A stretch of 64,000 nt of DNA from Marinobacter adhaerens HP15 (GTDB lineage: Bacteria; Pseudomonadota; Gammaproteobacteria; Pseudomonadales; Oleiphilaceae). A program made the translations under genes and the position numbers. A model generated the notes under the pieces. It did not search any database. It was not told where the DNA came from and saw only the letters and a list, made by a program, of their open reading frames with translations. The stretch lies in contig NC_017506.1 of assembly GCF_000166295.1 (NCBI RefSeq), positions 1,798,001 through 1,862,000 of the forward strand. The letters are read 5' to 3'. This document shows, piece after piece, positions 10,182 to 21,056 of the stretch (the first letter of the stretch is position 1; the number at the start of each line of letters is the position of its first letter).

Positions 10182-10384
10182 AGCTGCTTCCCTGAAGAAA
10201 ACCTTCCCTGTAACCGGTCGTTTAACCGCAAGGGTTTGCCACGTTTTTGACGCCTTAAACTATAGTAGAACACTAGCACGGAATTATGACGTAAACTTGT
10301 TTTGGGTCATTTTTTAAACAGGCCCTTTCGCGTCCAATGAAGGGACGCCCAAAGCGCCTCATCTGGTCAGGAACAGCACGGTCT

Positions 10385-12271
10385 ATGGACAGTCCAACGC
10401 TCAGCGAATTCGACCTCCACCTTTTTGCCGAGGGTCGACACTGGCACATTTACAACGTGCTCGGTGCCCATGTCTGCAGGAACCGAGGTGTGGAAGGTGT
10501 CCGGTTTGCAGTCTGGGCGCCCCACGCCAGCGCAGTCAGTGTTGCCGGTGACTTTAACGAATGGAACGCGGGCATCCATCCCATGTCGTTGCATGAAGGC
10601 ACGGGGGTTTGGTCCTGCTTTATCCCGGGCATCGGTAACGGCGCTCTCTATAAATTCGCCATCACAACGGACAAAGGCCGGCAGATCCTGAAAACCGATC
10701 CCTATGGACAGGCTTTCGAGCTCAGGCCCTCCACCGCTGCTGTAGTCACCGAGCGCGGCCACTTTGGCTGGGGCGATGGCGACTGGCTGGCCCGGCGGGG
10801 TCGCTGGAACTGGCAGGATTCGCCCATCTCCATCTACGAGGTTCATGCCGCCTCCTGGCGCCACCACGGTTCGGGTCGATGGCTGACCTATCGGGAACTG
10901 GCCGACCAACTCATTCCCTATGTGCTCGAACTGGGCTTCACCCACATTGAACTGTTGCCGGTCACCGAACACCCCCTGGATGAATCCTGGGGATACCAGA
11001 CCACCGGATACTACGCGCCCACCAGTCGGTTCGGCACGCCGGACGATCTTCGTTATCTGGTGGACCAATGCCACCGGCACAACATCGGCGTGATTCTGGA
11101 CTGGGTACCGGGACATTTCCCGACCGATGAACACGCCCTTGCCCGCTTTGATGGCAGCGCGCTTTACGAACATGAAGATCCCCGCAAAGGGCGCCATCAG
11201 GACTGGGGCACACTCATCTACAACTATGGCCGGCATGAGGTGCGGAACTTCCTGATCGGCAGTGCCTTGTTCTGGCTGGACGCCTTTCATATCGACGGGC
11301 TCAGGGTGGATGCGGTGGCTTCCATGCTGTACCTCAACTACTCCCGCAAGGAAGGCGAATGGGAGCCCAACGTGCATGGAGGCCATGAAAACCTCGAAGC
11401 CATTGAGTTCCTGCGGGAATTGAACCAGGTCTGCCAAAGCCGCTTCCCCGGAACGCTGGTCTGTGCGGAAGAATCGACCTCCTGGCCGCGTGTAACCCGG
11501 CCACCGGAAATTGGCGGACTCGGGTTCAACCTGAAATGGAACATGGGCTGGATGCACGACACCCTGGACTATCTGGCACAGGATCCGGTGTATCGTCAGT
11601 ATCATCACGACAAGCTGACCTTTGGGCTGCTCTATGCCTTCTCGGAGAATTTCCTGCTGCCGCTTTCCCACGACGAAGTGGTTCATGGCAAAGGTAGCCT
11701 GATCAACAAAATGACCGGCGACGAATGGCAACAGAGAGCTACCTTGAGGGTGCTTTTTACCTACATGTTCAGTTACCCGGGCGCCAAACTTCTTTTCATG
11801 GGCGGTGAGTTCGGCCAGCGGCGGGAGTGGAGTGAATCCCGGGAACTGGACTGGTCTCTACTGGCCTACCCGGAGCATCAGGGTATTAAAAAGCTGGTTC
11901 AGGACCTGAACGGTATCTACCGGCGGGAGGTGTCGTTACATGGCGCCTGCTTCAAGCCGGATGGTTTCGAGTGGATTGACTGCCATGATTCCCCCCAGTC
12001 AGTGATCAGTTTCCTGCGCACCGCCAAGGGCGAAACCTCGGTGATTGTCGTTAATTTCACACCCATGCCCAGACACCACTATCGGATCGGCCTGCCTGAA
12101 GGTGGCAACTGGCGGGAAATTTTTAATTCCGATTCAGAGTATTACGGTGGGAGTAATCTGGGAAATCCCTACCCCATGCCTGCGGATGCCCAGCCCTGGA
12201 TGAACCGTGAGTGGTCCGTGGAACTAACCCTGCCACCACTGGGCGCGATCATTCTGAGGCCGGCTTTATGA
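10385..12271 (+). CDS. glgB: 1,4-alpha-glucan branching enzyme
   Basis: About 628 residues from ATG 10385. A weak AGGAA lies 12 bases upstream; an in-frame ATG at 10337 would add 16 residues but lacks a ribosome site. A single CBM48 domain ([21 protein letters not shown] is part of it) precedes a GH13 barrel. The catalytic motifs are [19 protein letters not shown] (nucleophile Asp), [10 protein letters not shown] (acid/base Glu) and LSHDEVVHG. It creates alpha-1,6 branches in glycogen. It lacks the extra N1 module of E. coli GlgB. Its TGA overlaps the ATG of glgA. The upstream region has a possible TATAGT -10 at 10261, but with a poor 19-base spacer. Confidence 0.94.
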   Translation: MDSPTLSEFDLHLFAEGRHWHIYNVLGAHVCRNRGVEGVRFAVWAPHASAVSVAGDFNEWNAGIHPMSLHEGTGVWSCFIPGIGNGALYKFAITTDKGRQILKTDPYGQAFELRPSTAAVVTERGHFGWGDGDWLARRGRWNWQDSPISIYEVHAASWRHHGSGRWLTYRELADQLIPYVLELGFTHIELLPVTEHPLDESWGYQTTGYYAPTSRFGTPDDLRYLVDQCHRHNIGVILDWVPGHFPTDEHALARFDGSALYEHEDPRKGRHQDWGTLIYNYGRHEVRNFLIGSALFWLDAFHIDGLRVDAVASMLYLNYSRKEGEWEPNVHGGHENLEAIEFLRELNQVCQSRFPGTLVCAEESTSWPRVTRPPEIGGLGFNLKWNMGWMHDTLDYLAQDPVYRQYHHDKLTFGLLYAFSENFLLPLSHDEVVHGKGSLINKMTGDEWQQRATLRVLFTYMFSYPGAKLLFMGGEFGQRREWSESRELDWSLLAYPEHQGIKKLVQDLNGIYRREVSLHGACFKPDGFEWIDCHDSPQSVISFLRTAKGETSVIVVNFTPMPRHHYRIGLPEGGNWREIFNSDSEYYGGSNLGNPYPMPADAQPWMNREWSVELTLPPLGAIILRPAL

Positions 12272-13731
12272 TCCGGGTGCTGTTTGCAACCAGTGAGGTT
12301 TATCCCTTGATGAAAACCGGCGGTCTTGCCGACGTTTCTGCAAGTTTGCCGGAAGCGCTCTGCCGCCTGGAATACGACGTACAGATACTTCTACCGGGCT
12401 ATCCCGATGCTTTGAGAGCAGCAAGAAAGGCAGGCTCCCGAAGGAAGGCGCGGTTTCAGCTGGGGCAATACAATGTGAGCCTCTGGCAGACCCGACTGCC
12501 CGGCACCGCTGTCACGCTATGGCTAGTGGACTGTCCGCCATTGTTTGATCGCCCTGGCAACCCCTACAAGAACGAGGAAGGCAGAGACTGGTGGGACAAT
12601 GCCCATCGCTTTGAGCTGTTCGGAAAGGTCGGCGCCATGATCGCCATGGGAGAGGCAGGCCTGTCCTGGAGACCGGATCTGGTTCACTGCAACGACTGGC
12701 AAACCGGGCTGATACCGGTATTTCTAGAGGCCTACCACGACAGGCCCGGCACTGTGTTTACCATCCATAACCTCGCCTACCAGGGACTCTTCTCCCACGA
12801 GACTTTCCGTGCCCTGGGTCTGCCTGATTCGCTCTGGAACCTCGAGCAGCTTGAATTCTACGGGCAGCTTTCGTTCATCAAGGGCGGCCTGGTTTTCAGT
12901 GACCGAATCACCACCGTCAGCCCGACCTATGCGCTCGAGATCCAGACCCCGGAATTCGGTAATGGACTTGATGGTTTGCTCCGACACCGCCAGGACGCGC
13001 TCACCGGCATTCTCAACGGCATCGATAACCGGGTCTGGAATCCAGAGGAGGACCCTGAACTGTCCTTCCACTATGGCCGGGATCACTTGAAGAACAAGAC
13101 GCAGTGCCAGGCCGGCCTGCAGCAAGAGCTCGGGCTGGAGGTAAACGGCGGTCCACTACTGGGCTTCATCGGGCGACTGGTTGAACAGAAAGGCGTGGAC
13201 TGGCTGGTTTCGGTGATGCCGCACTTGCTGGAACAGGGTTGCCAGTTTGTCGTTCTTGGCTCCGGTGAAGCCAGTTACGAGGAGCCCCTGAAACGCCTTG
13301 CCCGGCAATGGCCGGGGCAAATGTCTCTCACGTTGGGCTACAACGAGGGGCTATCCCACCGCATCACGGCCGGCTGTGACCTGTTCCTGATGCCCTCGAG
13401 ATTCGAGCCCTGTGGGCTCAACCAGATGTACAGCCTCAGGTACGGCACGATTCCGGTGGTGCACGGTGTTGGCGGGCTGGCAGACACGGTCAAGGACCCT
13501 CAGGAGGTTGGCATCGACAAGGCCACCGGATTCGTTTTTACCGGCGCCAATGCCGATTCGTTACTGGCTGCCGTAAACCGCGCGCTACAGGTTTTTGAAA
13601 AACGTAAGCAATGGCGGAGGTTGCAGGACAACGGCATGGCGATCGACTATTCCTGGAAACAGCGGGCTCGCACCTATGGCGATCTGTATCAACGTATTCT
13701 CAAAGAACGTGACCAACAACAGCTGGATTAG
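12268..13731 (+). CDS. glgA: Glycogen synthase (ADP-glucose, GT5)
   Basis: 487 residues from ATG 12268, which overlaps the glgB stop (ATGA) and has GAGG upstream; the frame is open further 5' inside glgB but that part is not GlgA. It begins [20 protein letters not shown], containing the [11 protein letters not shown]-glucose motif at 16-23. [15 protein letters not shown] near the C-terminus is the GT-B donor-site signature. It elongates alpha-1,4-glucan from the ADP-glucose made by GlgC. It is followed after 32 bases by the second phosphorylase. Confidence 0.95.
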   Translation: MIRVLFATSEVYPLMKTGGLADVSASLPEALCRLEYDVQILLPGYPDALRAARKAGSRRKARFQLGQYNVSLWQTRLPGTAVTLWLVDCPPLFDRPGNPYKNEEGRDWWDNAHRFELFGKVGAMIAMGEAGLSWRPDLVHCNDWQTGLIPVFLEAYHDRPGTVFTIHNLAYQGLFSHETFRALGLPDSLWNLEQLEFYGQLSFIKGGLVFSDRITTVSPTYALEIQTPEFGNGLDGLLRHRQDALTGILNGIDNRVWNPEEDPELSFHYGRDHLKNKTQCQAGLQQELGLEVNGGPLLGFIGRLVEQKGVDWLVSVMPHLLEQGCQFVVLGSGEASYEEPLKRLARQWPGQMSLTLGYNEGLSHRITAGCDLFLMPSRFEPCGLNQMYSLRYGTIPVVHGVGGLADTVKDPQEVGIDKATGFVFTGANADSLLAAVNRALQVFEKRKQWRRLQDNGMAIDYSWKQRARTYGDLYQRILKERDQQQLD

Positions 13732-13763
13732 TGCGAGCGCTTGCCCGCCTGGAGGCAACCAAC

Positions 13764-16316
13764 ATGCATAAAGCAACGGAATTCCGACTTGAAGCTCATC
13801 CCCTGCTTCCCGAACCCCTGGAACGACTGGAAGAGCTTGCCAATGACCTGTTCTACAGCTGGGACCACGGCGTTCGAAGCCTGTTTGTCCGTATTGACCT
13901 ACCGCTATGGCAGAAAGTCGAGCACAACCCGAAGCTTTTCCTGCGGCGGGTTGCCCAGGATCGACTCGATGAAGCCTCTGAAGACCGGGCGTTTCTGGCC
14001 GAGTATCGTCGGGTCCTGAGTAGCTACGATGCCTATCTGGAGGCTGGCCCGGGCCCGGAAGTGACGGAGAAGCTCGATCCGGAACAGGCCCTGGTGGCTT
14101 ACTTCTGTGCCGAATTCGGCTTCCACGAAAGTTTTCCGATCTATTCCGGCGGCCTGGGCATCCTTGCCGGCGATCATTGCAAGGCAGCCAGTGACCTGGC
14201 CCTGCCCTTTGTCGCTGTGGGTCTGTTGTATCGGCAGGGTTACTTTATTCAGAGTATCGACGCCCACGGTCAGCAGATTGCGCGCTACCAGTCCCATTCC
14301 AGCGATGAATTGCCTATTTCACCGGTGGAGATAGACGGCAAGTGGCTCAAGGTCTCCGTCCCCTTCCCCGGGCGTGATGTTGTGGCGCGGGTGTGGGAAG
14401 CCCGCGTCGGCCATATCCGCTTATACCTGCTGGACAGCAATACCGAAGAAAACGGCCCGGAAGACCGGGATCTCACGCTCCAGCTTTACGGTGGCGACGA
14501 GTCCACGCGGATCAGCCAGGAAATGCTGCTTGGCATTGGTGGAACCCGGGTTGTGGAGGCGCTGCACCTAAAGCCGACCGTCTGGCATATCAACGAGGGC
14601 CATGCCGCATTCCAGATTCTGGAACGCTGCAGGCACACCATGGTTTCCGGGTTGAGTTTCGAGGCCGCGCTTGAAGCCGTTGCCGGCGCTACGCTGTTCA
14701 CAACGCATACGCCGGTACCGGCCGGCCACGACATCTTTCCACGCTCCCTCATTCATCATGCCCTGGGGCGATATATCGAGGAATCTGCCCTGGATTTTGA
14801 TCAGGTGTTTGCCCTGGGCTCGAAGGACGGTGGGGACAGTTTCAACATGACCAGTCTGGGCCTGCGCGGCTCTCGCTTCCACAACGGGGTGAGCCGGATT
14901 CACGGTGGTGTCGCCTCGTTGATGGAGGGCGATATCTGGCCCCAAGTGCCGCCTGCAGAAAACCCTATCGGGTACATTACCAACGGTGTGCACGTACCGA
15001 CGTTTCTGGCGCCGGAATGGTCCAGCCTGTTCGATATACAGGCGCCCACGTGGAAAAGTGAACTCCGGAACCCGGAATTCTGGAAGTTTATCGACCAGAT
15101 CCCGGACTATCACTACTGGAGCGTTCACAAGGCCCTGAAACAGCAAATGGGCGAATACATTGTCCAGCGGCTCAAGCGCCAGCATAAACGCAACGGCACC
15201 GGCCATTCCGTCACTGACAGGATGACCCGGCAGCTTGTTTCCTCGGAAAAAGACACGCTGGTTATCGGGTTTGCAAGGCGGTTCGCCACCTACAAACGCG
15301 CGACGCTGATCTTCTCGGACCTGGAACGCCTCGAAAGCATCCTGACCGATCCGGACCGCCCGGTGGTCCTGGTATTTGCCGGCAAGGCCCATCCCAAGGA
15401 CAAACCCGGTCAGCAACTGATCAAGGTAATCCACGACCTTTCCATGCACCCTTCGTTGATGGGGCACCTGATTCTCCTGGAGGACTATGACCAGGCCATG
15501 GCCCGCAGGCTGCTCAGTGGCGTCGATGTGTGGCTGAACACACCGGAATACCCGAAAGAGGCCAGTGGCACCTCCGGAGAGAAAGCAGCCCTCAATGGCG
15601 CTCTTAATCTCAGCGTGCTCGACGGCTGGTGGGGCGAAGGCTATGACGGCAAAAATGGGTGGGGCATCCCTCCCAGGGATACCGAACTGGACCCTGAATT
15701 CCGGAATGAGGAAGAGGCCCGGGACCTGATCGATCTGCTCGAATTCGAAGTGGTTCCCCTCTACTACGAGCGCGCCTCCCAGGGCTTTTCGAAAGGCTGG
15801 GTCCAGCGATCCAAGGCTTCGATGAAGTCGATCACACCAAGGTTTAACGCCCGGCGTATGGTGATGGACTACGTCAATAACTATTACCAGCCGGCATCAA
15901 CCCAGGGTGCTTTGCTGATGGCCGACAACGGCGAGGTTGCCAAAGGACTGGCAGACTGGAAGGCAAGGGTCAGGCATGCCTGGCCAGGAGTGGAATTAAA
16001 CGTGGTTGGCTGCGTCGAAGCTGCCTGCCCCCATGATGGCGGCGTAGAACTCAGAGTCGAGGCAAGGCTCAATGGCCTGTCAGCGGAGGATGTGCGGGTG
16101 GAGTGCCTGGTCAGCCCAGAATGCACCGGCACCCATAACAGCCCGGGGCCCGACAGTTTCTTGCTGGATAAGGAAAGCGAAGCGGAGGGGCGAACCGTGT
16201 TTTCCACCCGCGTGCAACCACCCTATCCCGGCTTGCAGACTCTCAGGCTCAGGATGTACCCCTATCACGAATCACTGACGCATCCGTTAGAGATGGGCGC
16301 CATGCTCTGGGTCTGA
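13764..16316 (+). CDS. glgP: Alpha-glucan phosphorylase, second paralogue (GT35, DUF3417 type)
   Basis: 850 residues from ATG 13764, which has a perfect GGAGG at 13751-13755; the frame extends upstream to 13731 but without support. DUF3417 region at about 10-60 (LEELANDLFYSWDHGVRSLF), then AEFGFHES, YSGGLGILAGD, and SGTSGEK with Lys607 as the expected PLP lysine. The C-terminal about 100 residues form an extra beta-rich tail. Same reaction as the 1886-4420 enzyme, but sequence identity is clearly low outside motifs. As the third gene after glgBA it probably handles turnover of the glycogen they make. Confidence 0.92.
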   Translation: MHKATEFRLEAHPLLPEPLERLEELANDLFYSWDHGVRSLFVRIDLPLWQKVEHNPKLFLRRVAQDRLDEASEDRAFLAEYRRVLSSYDAYLEAGPGPEVTEKLDPEQALVAYFCAEFGFHESFPIYSGGLGILAGDHCKAASDLALPFVAVGLLYRQGYFIQSIDAHGQQIARYQSHSSDELPISPVEIDGKWLKVSVPFPGRDVVARVWEARVGHIRLYLLDSNTEENGPEDRDLTLQLYGGDESTRISQEMLLGIGGTRVVEALHLKPTVWHINEGHAAFQILERCRHTMVSGLSFEAALEAVAGATLFTTHTPVPAGHDIFPRSLIHHALGRYIEESALDFDQVFALGSKDGGDSFNMTSLGLRGSRFHNGVSRIHGGVASLMEGDIWPQVPPAENPIGYITNGVHVPTFLAPEWSSLFDIQAPTWKSELRNPEFWKFIDQIPDYHYWSVHKALKQQMGEYIVQRLKRQHKRNGTGHSVTDRMTRQLVSSEKDTLVIGFARRFATYKRATLIFSDLERLESILTDPDRPVVLVFAGKAHPKDKPGQQLIKVIHDLSMHPSLMGHLILLEDYDQAMARRLLSGVDVWLNTPEYPKEASGTSGEKAALNGALNLSVLDGWWGEGYDGKNGWGIPPRDTELDPEFRNEEEARDLIDLLEFEVVPLYYERASQGFSKGWVQRSKASMKSITPRFNARRMVMDYVNNYYQPASTQGALLMADNGEVAKGLADWKARVRHAWPGVELNVVGCVEAACPHDGGVELRVEARLNGLSAEDVRVECLVSPECTGTHNSPGPDSFLLDKESEAEGRTVFSTRVQPPYPGLQTLRLRMYPYHESLTHPLEMGAMLWV

Positions 16317-16329
16317 CCCAGGGCATGGC
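16299..16329. terminator. Long hairpin across the phosphorylase stop codon
   Basis: Arms 16299-16312 and 16316-16329 pair over 14 positions (13 Watson-Crick, one G-U) around a 3-base loop. The hairpin includes the TGA of the phosphorylase gene and ends 7 bases before the end of the convergent esterase gene. There is no T-tract on either strand, so it may act as a bidirectional barrier or mRNA 3'-end stabiliser rather than a strict intrinsic terminator. Confidence 0.6.
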
Positions 16330-16335
16330 GGTGAC

Positions 16336-16994
16336 TCAAAGCAGGTGCCGGCGAATGAATCGGCCGATGTCCTGTATTTCCTCAAGGCACACACTGTGTT
16401 CCATGGGGAACGTCTGATACGAAGGGTCGTAGCCCATCTCCTTCAGGGTTTCGACACTGCGCACACCCAGTGATTCCGGCACCATCGGATCGAAGGTTCC
16501 GTGATACACGCTGATCGGCACATCGGCATTGGCCTCGGAGCGTTGAACCGTGTCCGCGGTGGCGAAGTAGGTTGAAAGCGCCAGGACACCGCCAAACCTT
16601 TCCGGGTAGCTGAGCCCCAGTTCATAGGCAACGGCGCCTCCCTGGGAGAATCCGGCGATGATAATACGCTCCGGCGGGATGCCTTTTTGTTTTTGCTGCT
16701 CGACCAGTTTGGCGACCGCATCGGCAGACGCCCGCAACTGTTCCGTATCCACCACGCGGTCGATATCCATGGCCTTGATGTCGTACCAGGCGGGCATGGA
16801 CATGCCACCGTTGATGGTGACAGGCAGATTGGGCGCATGGGGAAAGATGAAGCGTACCGCTGTATCTTCCGGAAGGCCCAGTTCCGGCACTACGGGCTCG
16901 AAGTCGTGGCCGCTCGCACCAAGGCCATGAAGCCAGATGACGGCTGCGGTCGGGTTTCCCCGGTTTCAATCTCAATGTACTGAAGATCCTGCAC
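16336..16994 (-). pseudogene. Carboxylesterase/phospholipase-type alpha/beta hydrolase, frameshifted near the N-terminus
   Basis: The body (from about 16957 down) reads PTAAVIWLHGLGASGHDF..., then AGFSQGGAVAYE (nucleophile Ser in GFSQG), YHGTFDPMVP (Asp) and MEHSVCLEE (His): a complete catalytic triad of the EstB-like family. The natural start is GTG 16994 with GAGG upstream, reading VQDLQYIEIETGE. This frame cannot join the body: one base is missing around 16955-16966, in a stretch of short G, A and C runs. With one base restored the product would be 219 residues, the family length. Without it only an internal GTG at 16890 is available, which loses the first strand and oxyanion HG motif. Sequencing error or genuine mutation cannot be told apart here. 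Confidence 0.75.
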
Positions 16995-17027
16995 GGTTTA
17001 CCTCATGTCTGAAAATTATGTACCGGT

Positions 17028-18254
17028 TTATTCGGAATGGCCGGATTTCTCGGCATTGGCCTCGAGCGCGGTGACCACTGGGTTGGCATACATATCCAGC
17101 AGATAAGGCCGGATGGACGGATCGCAGGCTTCCAGTCTCCGCTCCATCTCGGCTTCAGCAGCTTCCATTTCCGCCGGTGACCAGGTTTCGGCAGTGACCA
17201 CTGAATCGCTGACGGTATCCGGCGTATCGTGGGCCTGGGGATGAAGACCACGCTGCTGATAAGCCACCAGGTTGGAGGCATGCAGGTGATAGTTTGCATG
17301 CATCTCCCGATCTATACGGGCGGCCAGATCTTTCGGGTTATCCGGTGAATCATGGATGGGCGCACCAAAGTGCACATGCACGTGCCCTTTGAAACCGGTC
17401 AGTCCCTTCATGATCTGTTCGGTATCTTCACCCTCTCGCTTGATGTACTGGCCGGTCCGGGCCCGGGTTTCCAGCTCCTGGGCTTTGTCGGCATCGCACG
17501 GATCGTACTCGTAGGCAATGGAAACTGGCACCACATGCAGCCGATTCATGGCTTCGTCAAAACCGAGCCCGCTTTTCTTACGGCTCATATAGAACATCTT
17601 GATGATGGCGGGATCGGTAAAGTCCAGCCCGTCCTTCGCCCGGCCCTCGCGTTGGGCAATCCATATGCTGTGATTGGTATCGATGCTGTGGTTGATAAAG
17701 CCGGAGAGTGTGATGTAGGCATCACGCATCTCGCGGGGGCTTGTCATGCTGCGTCGCACTACAAAGCTCTTGTTCAGTCGCATCATTTCAGCGAACACCC
17801 GGTTGGCAAGCAGGTTGTCGCCAATGGCAATTCGGGTGGTATGGAAACCATTCTGGAACAGCTGGTAGTTCACCACCATGGGGTCGAAAACAATGTCCCG
17901 ATGGTTTGAAATAAACAGATAGGCGCCGCGCTTGTCGAGGTTCTCCAGCCCGCTGGTCGTTACTCGTGTGGTTGTGCTCTCAACCAGCTCACCCACGTAG
18001 CTGGAAAGCCCGGCCTGGAGATCATCGACTCGTGTGTAGTGACCAAAATGGCTGTTTAACCAGCGACGGGTAAATACACGCAACATGGCCGGCGCCCAGC
18101 GGGCCAGAGTCGGTGACTTGAAGCGACCGACCATATCCAGAAATTCCTGATCGTTGACCAGGCGGTTGATAGCGGCGCCGGTTTCTTCGTCCGAATAGGG
18201 ACGGATGGCATCAAATTCCTGCATGGAAGCCCTGTTGATATCAGTGTCTGTCAC
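17028..18254 (-). CDS. PlsC-like glycerol-phosphate/lysophospholipid acyltransferase
   Basis: 408 residues, cytoplasmic or peripheral membrane. The acyltransferase block I is [12 protein letters not shown] at 114-125; His118 and Asp124 are five residues apart rather than the usual four, a feature to note. [19 protein letters not shown] and [14 protein letters not shown] resemble blocks II-IV of the glycerolipid acyltransferase family. The C-terminal about 60 residues are rich in charged residues. It probably acylates a glycerolipid or related acceptor; the acceptor is not decided by sequence. It diverges from recQ. Confidence 0.8.
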   Translation of the reverse strand: MTDTDINRASMQEFDAIRPYSDEETGAAINRLVNDQEFLDMVGRFKSPTLARWAPAMLRVFTRRWLNSHFGHYTRVDDLQAGLSSYVGELVESTTTRVTTSGLENLDKRGAYLFISNHRDIVFDPMVVNYQLFQNGFHTTRIAIGDNLLANRVFAEMMRLNKSFVVRRSMTSPREMRDAYITLSGFINHSIDTNHSIWIAQREGRAKDGLDFTDPAIIKMFYMSRKKSGLGFDEAMNRLHVVPVSIAYEYDPCDADKAQELETRARTGQYIKREGEDTEQIMKGLTGFKGHVHVHFGAPIHDSPDNPKDLAARIDREMHANYHLHASNLVAYQQRGLHPQAHDTPDTVSDSVVTAETWSPAEMEAAEAEMERRLEACDPSIRPYLLDMYANPVVTALEANAEKSGHSE

Positions 18255-18441
18255 AGTATGGCGTGAAACGGTGGTTCAAAAACGCGGTATTGTAGCGTTT
18301 CTTAGATTAGTTTGCCTCCACCCGGCCCGTGGGTTTGCTGGCCAATCCTCAGGGTTAATCTGGTATCATTCGCCATTGCGCCGAACCCGGCACTCCACCC
18401 GAATCAATACAGCGGCTCCAGGCCGAGCAACCGGTTATTCT

Positions 18442-20310
18442 ATGTATCTTGATCAGGATTTCGAACAGCTTTCCACCGAGCGCCCAACCACCTCGGGCCG
18501 TGATCCGGAACAGGTGCTGCACGAAGTCTTTGGTTATGAATCCTTCCGTCCGCTTCAGGGTGACATCATCCGGGAAGTATCGGAAGGCCGCGATGCACTT
18601 GTGCTCATGCCGACGGGCGGCGGTAAATCTCTTTGCTACCAGGTACCGGCGCTGGTTCGCTCGGGCACTGCGATCGTAATTTCACCTCTGATTGCCCTGA
18701 TGCAGGATCAGGTTGCGGCCTTGAAAGAGCTGGGGGTCCGGGCTGCGTTCCTGAATTCAACCATGGATTTCGAGCAGGCCCGGGCGACTGAATACGCGCT
18801 CATGACCGGTGAGCTTGACCTTCTGTACTGCGCCCCTGAACGACTGATACAGCCGCGCACCATCGAATTGCTTCATGACGCCTCCATCTCGCTGTTCGCT
18901 ATCGACGAGGCCCATTGTGTGTCCCAATGGGGTCACGATTTCCGATCCGATTACCTTCAGCTCAGCATGCTGGCAGAACAGTTTCCGGGCGTACCCCGCA
19001 TCGCGTTGACCGCAACCGCGGATGAGCGAACCCGAAAGGAAATTGCAGAACGACTGTCACTGACAGAGGCAAGACACTTCGTCAGTGGCTTCGATCGCCC
19101 CAACATTCAGTACCGTATAGCGCCAAAAATAAACGCGAACAAACAGTTACTGGATTTTATTAAAGCCGAACATGAGGGCGACTGCGGCATCGTCTACTGC
19201 CTGTCCCGGAACAAGGTCGACGCCACCGCGAAAACCCTGGCCCAGAAAGGCTATACCGCTCTGCCCTATCATGCAGGCCTGTCCTCGGAACAGCGTGCCC
19301 ATCACCAGGAGCGGTTCCTGCGTGAAGACGGGGTGATTATTGTTGCCACCATCGCCTTCGGCATGGGTATCGATAAACCGGACGTGCGCTTTGTCGCCCA
19401 TCTGGATCTGCCGAAGAGCCTTGAAGCCTACTATCAGGAAACCGGTCGGGCCGGGCGTGACGGCAAGCCATCTACGGCCTGGATGGTTTATGGCCTGCAG
19501 GATGTCATCAAACTGCGCCAGATGCTGGAAAGCTCACAGGGTAACGATCATTTCAAGCGCGTGGAACGGCAGAAGCTGGATGCGATGCTGGGTCTTTGTG
19601 AGGTCACCAGTTGCCGGCGTCAGGTGCTGCTGCGTTATTTCGGGGACGAGCTTGAGCAACCCTGCGGCAATTGCGACACCTGCCTGAATCCACCGGACAC
19701 CTGGGATGGAACTGTCGCCGTCCAGAAAGCCCTTTCCTGCGTTTTCCGAACGGGCCAGCGTTTCGGCGTTACCTATCTGATTGATGTTCTGCGAGGCTCG
19801 GAAAACGAGCGGATTCTCCAATCCGGGCACCACCAGGTGTCAACCTACGGCATTGGAACCGAACTGAGTGCCAACGAGTGGAAATCGGTCTACCGGCAAC
19901 TGGTGGCAAATGGTTACCTCCGTGCAGATCCGGAGGGCTATGGTGCGCTCCAGTTGACCGAGCAGTGTCGACCACTGCTGAAAGGAAGGCAGACCATTGA
20001 GCTGCGCAAGGATCCGGAAATCAAAAAGACAACCGGCCGGGCAAACGGCGGCCGGTCGGGTTCGCCGGTCTCAGAACAGATTACCGACAAGGCCGGCTGG
20101 GAGGCGCTTCGAGCCTGCCGCAAGGAGCTGGCCGACAAACAGGGCGTGCCGCCCTACGTCATTTTCCATGACACTACCCTGTTTGGAATGCTGGAACGCA
20201 AACCGCGCACCCTGGATGAGCTGGCGGAAGTCAGCGGCGTGGGCGCCGCCAAGCTTGAGAAATACGGCGAGATTTTCCTGCAAACCATCGCTGGCCTCGA
20301 ACAGGCCTGA
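18442..20310 (+). CDS. recQ: ATP-dependent DNA helicase RecQ
   Basis: 622 residues from ATG 18442 (open frame continues upstream to 18205 across the divergent gene, which is not RecQ-like). Motif 0 and [11 protein letters not shown] and [12 protein letters not shown]; motif [17 protein letters not shown]; motif [12 protein letters not shown]. The RecQ-Ct zinc site uses CEVTSC and CGNCDTC; a winged helix follows, then an HRDC domain ([20 protein letters not shown]) at the C-terminus. It unwinds recombination and stalled-fork intermediates 3'-5'. The architecture is the full E. coli RecQ type. Confidence 0.96.
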   Translation: MYLDQDFEQLSTERPTTSGRDPEQVLHEVFGYESFRPLQGDIIREVSEGRDALVLMPTGGGKSLCYQVPALVRSGTAIVISPLIALMQDQVAALKELGVRAAFLNSTMDFEQARATEYALMTGELDLLYCAPERLIQPRTIELLHDASISLFAIDEAHCVSQWGHDFRSDYLQLSMLAEQFPGVPRIALTATADERTRKEIAERLSLTEARHFVSGFDRPNIQYRIAPKINANKQLLDFIKAEHEGDCGIVYCLSRNKVDATAKTLAQKGYTALPYHAGLSSEQRAHHQERFLREDGVIIVATIAFGMGIDKPDVRFVAHLDLPKSLEAYYQETGRAGRDGKPSTAWMVYGLQDVIKLRQMLESSQGNDHFKRVERQKLDAMLGLCEVTSCRRQVLLRYFGDELEQPCGNCDTCLNPPDTWDGTVAVQKALSCVFRTGQRFGVTYLIDVLRGSENERILQSGHHQVSTYGIGTELSANEWKSVYRQLVANGYLRADPEGYGALQLTEQCRPLLKGRQTIELRKDPEIKKTTGRANGGRSGSPVSEQITDKAGWEALRACRKELADKQGVPPYVIFHDTTLFGMLERKPRTLDELAEVSGVGAAKLEKYGEIFLQTIAGLEQA

Positions 20311-20323
20311 ATTATTCAGGCCT
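20303..20323. terminator. Perfect hairpin spanning both stop codons of convergent genes
   Basis: Nine-base arms 20303-20311 and 20315-20323 with a TTA loop. The TGA of recQ (20308-20310) and the TGA of the DUF4442 gene (20316-20318 on the minus strand) both lie in the hairpin. A T-rich stretch follows on the plus strand (CTTTAAACCCTTTTTT). A compact bidirectional terminator is likely. Confidence 0.65.
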
Positions 20324-20870
20324 CTGCTTTAAACCCTTTTTTCCGCACGCGGTAATGGGCGATGGAGGTTGCTACATGGTTGCCCTCTTCGTCCACCAGT
20401 TTGCCTTCCAGGGAGAATTTCGCCCGCCCTGTCTCGTCAGCGTCGGCAAGAATGGCTGCCACGGTTTCGGGATCCAGGGTGAATTCTACAGTGACATCGC
20501 TGTTGGCTGGCTGGAGAAACTGCAACGTCATTTCCTTGAGAATCGGCGTGTACGAAGGCCCCAGATCAAATAGGGTCAGCACGCCACCGGGAATTTCGGC
20601 TACCAGGAAGTACGCGCCCGCATAAAGGCTGCCGAAGTGGTTTTTGTTGCCTTTCAAGCGGATTTTCGCTCTTACATATCCTGGCCTGACCTCCTCAACG
20701 CTGAAGTTGTTCCGTGGTGCAAAAGGAATCGACAGACCGATGATCTTGTTCACCGCTGCGTACCCGCCCGTTTTCTTCAGCCAGGCCAGAGGGCTGGCCA
20801 GTGTAGCCTTGGGGTCGGTACTGGCCACCCATTGACCGGTCGCTCCGATGAGATTATCGATAATTGCCAT
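20316..20870 (-). CDS. DUF4442 / hotdog-fold thioesterase-like protein
   Basis: 184 residues from ATG 20870 with GGAG seven bases upstream (a TTG at 20876 is a weaker alternative). The central part NHFGSLYAGAYFLVAEIPGG with the following strands is characteristic of the DUF4442 branch of hotdog acyl-CoA thioesterase-like proteins; a FNHIGS-type motif is replaced by NKNHFGS. It may hydrolyse or bind an acyl thioester. No substrate can be assigned. Convergent with recQ through a shared terminator. Confidence 0.75.
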   Translation of the reverse strand: MAIIDNLIGATGQWVASTDPKATLASPLAWLKKTGGYAAVNKIIGLSIPFAPRNNFSVEEVRPGYVRAKIRLKGNKNHFGSLYAGAYFLVAEIPGGVLTLFDLGPSYTPILKEMTLQFLQPANSDVTVEFTLDPETVAAILADADETGRAKFSLEGKLVDEEGNHVATSIAHYRVRKKGFKAEA

Positions 20871-21056
20871 TGCCAAGCTCCGAAATTGATTGGGAACTGA
20901 TGATTACAACGGACTTCAGTGCTCGCAAGAAGGTTTTACAATTTTTTTGGATGTTGTCTGATTTATTTTTGAGTTTCTGTTCTAAAGTGAGGATGCGTGC
21001 CTGAATCATGACTGCTTGATAGCCGGTTTTTCCAATAGTAAGAAAGGATCTCTGAT

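Noticed and set aside
10236..10266. TTGCCA and TATAGT as a glgB promoter.
   Set aside because: The spacer is 19 bases, outside the usual range, so it is mentioned only under glgB.
10367..11731. A 454-codon open frame antisense to glgB.
   Set aside because: Same reason: shadow of a real gene with all GH13 motifs on the other strand.
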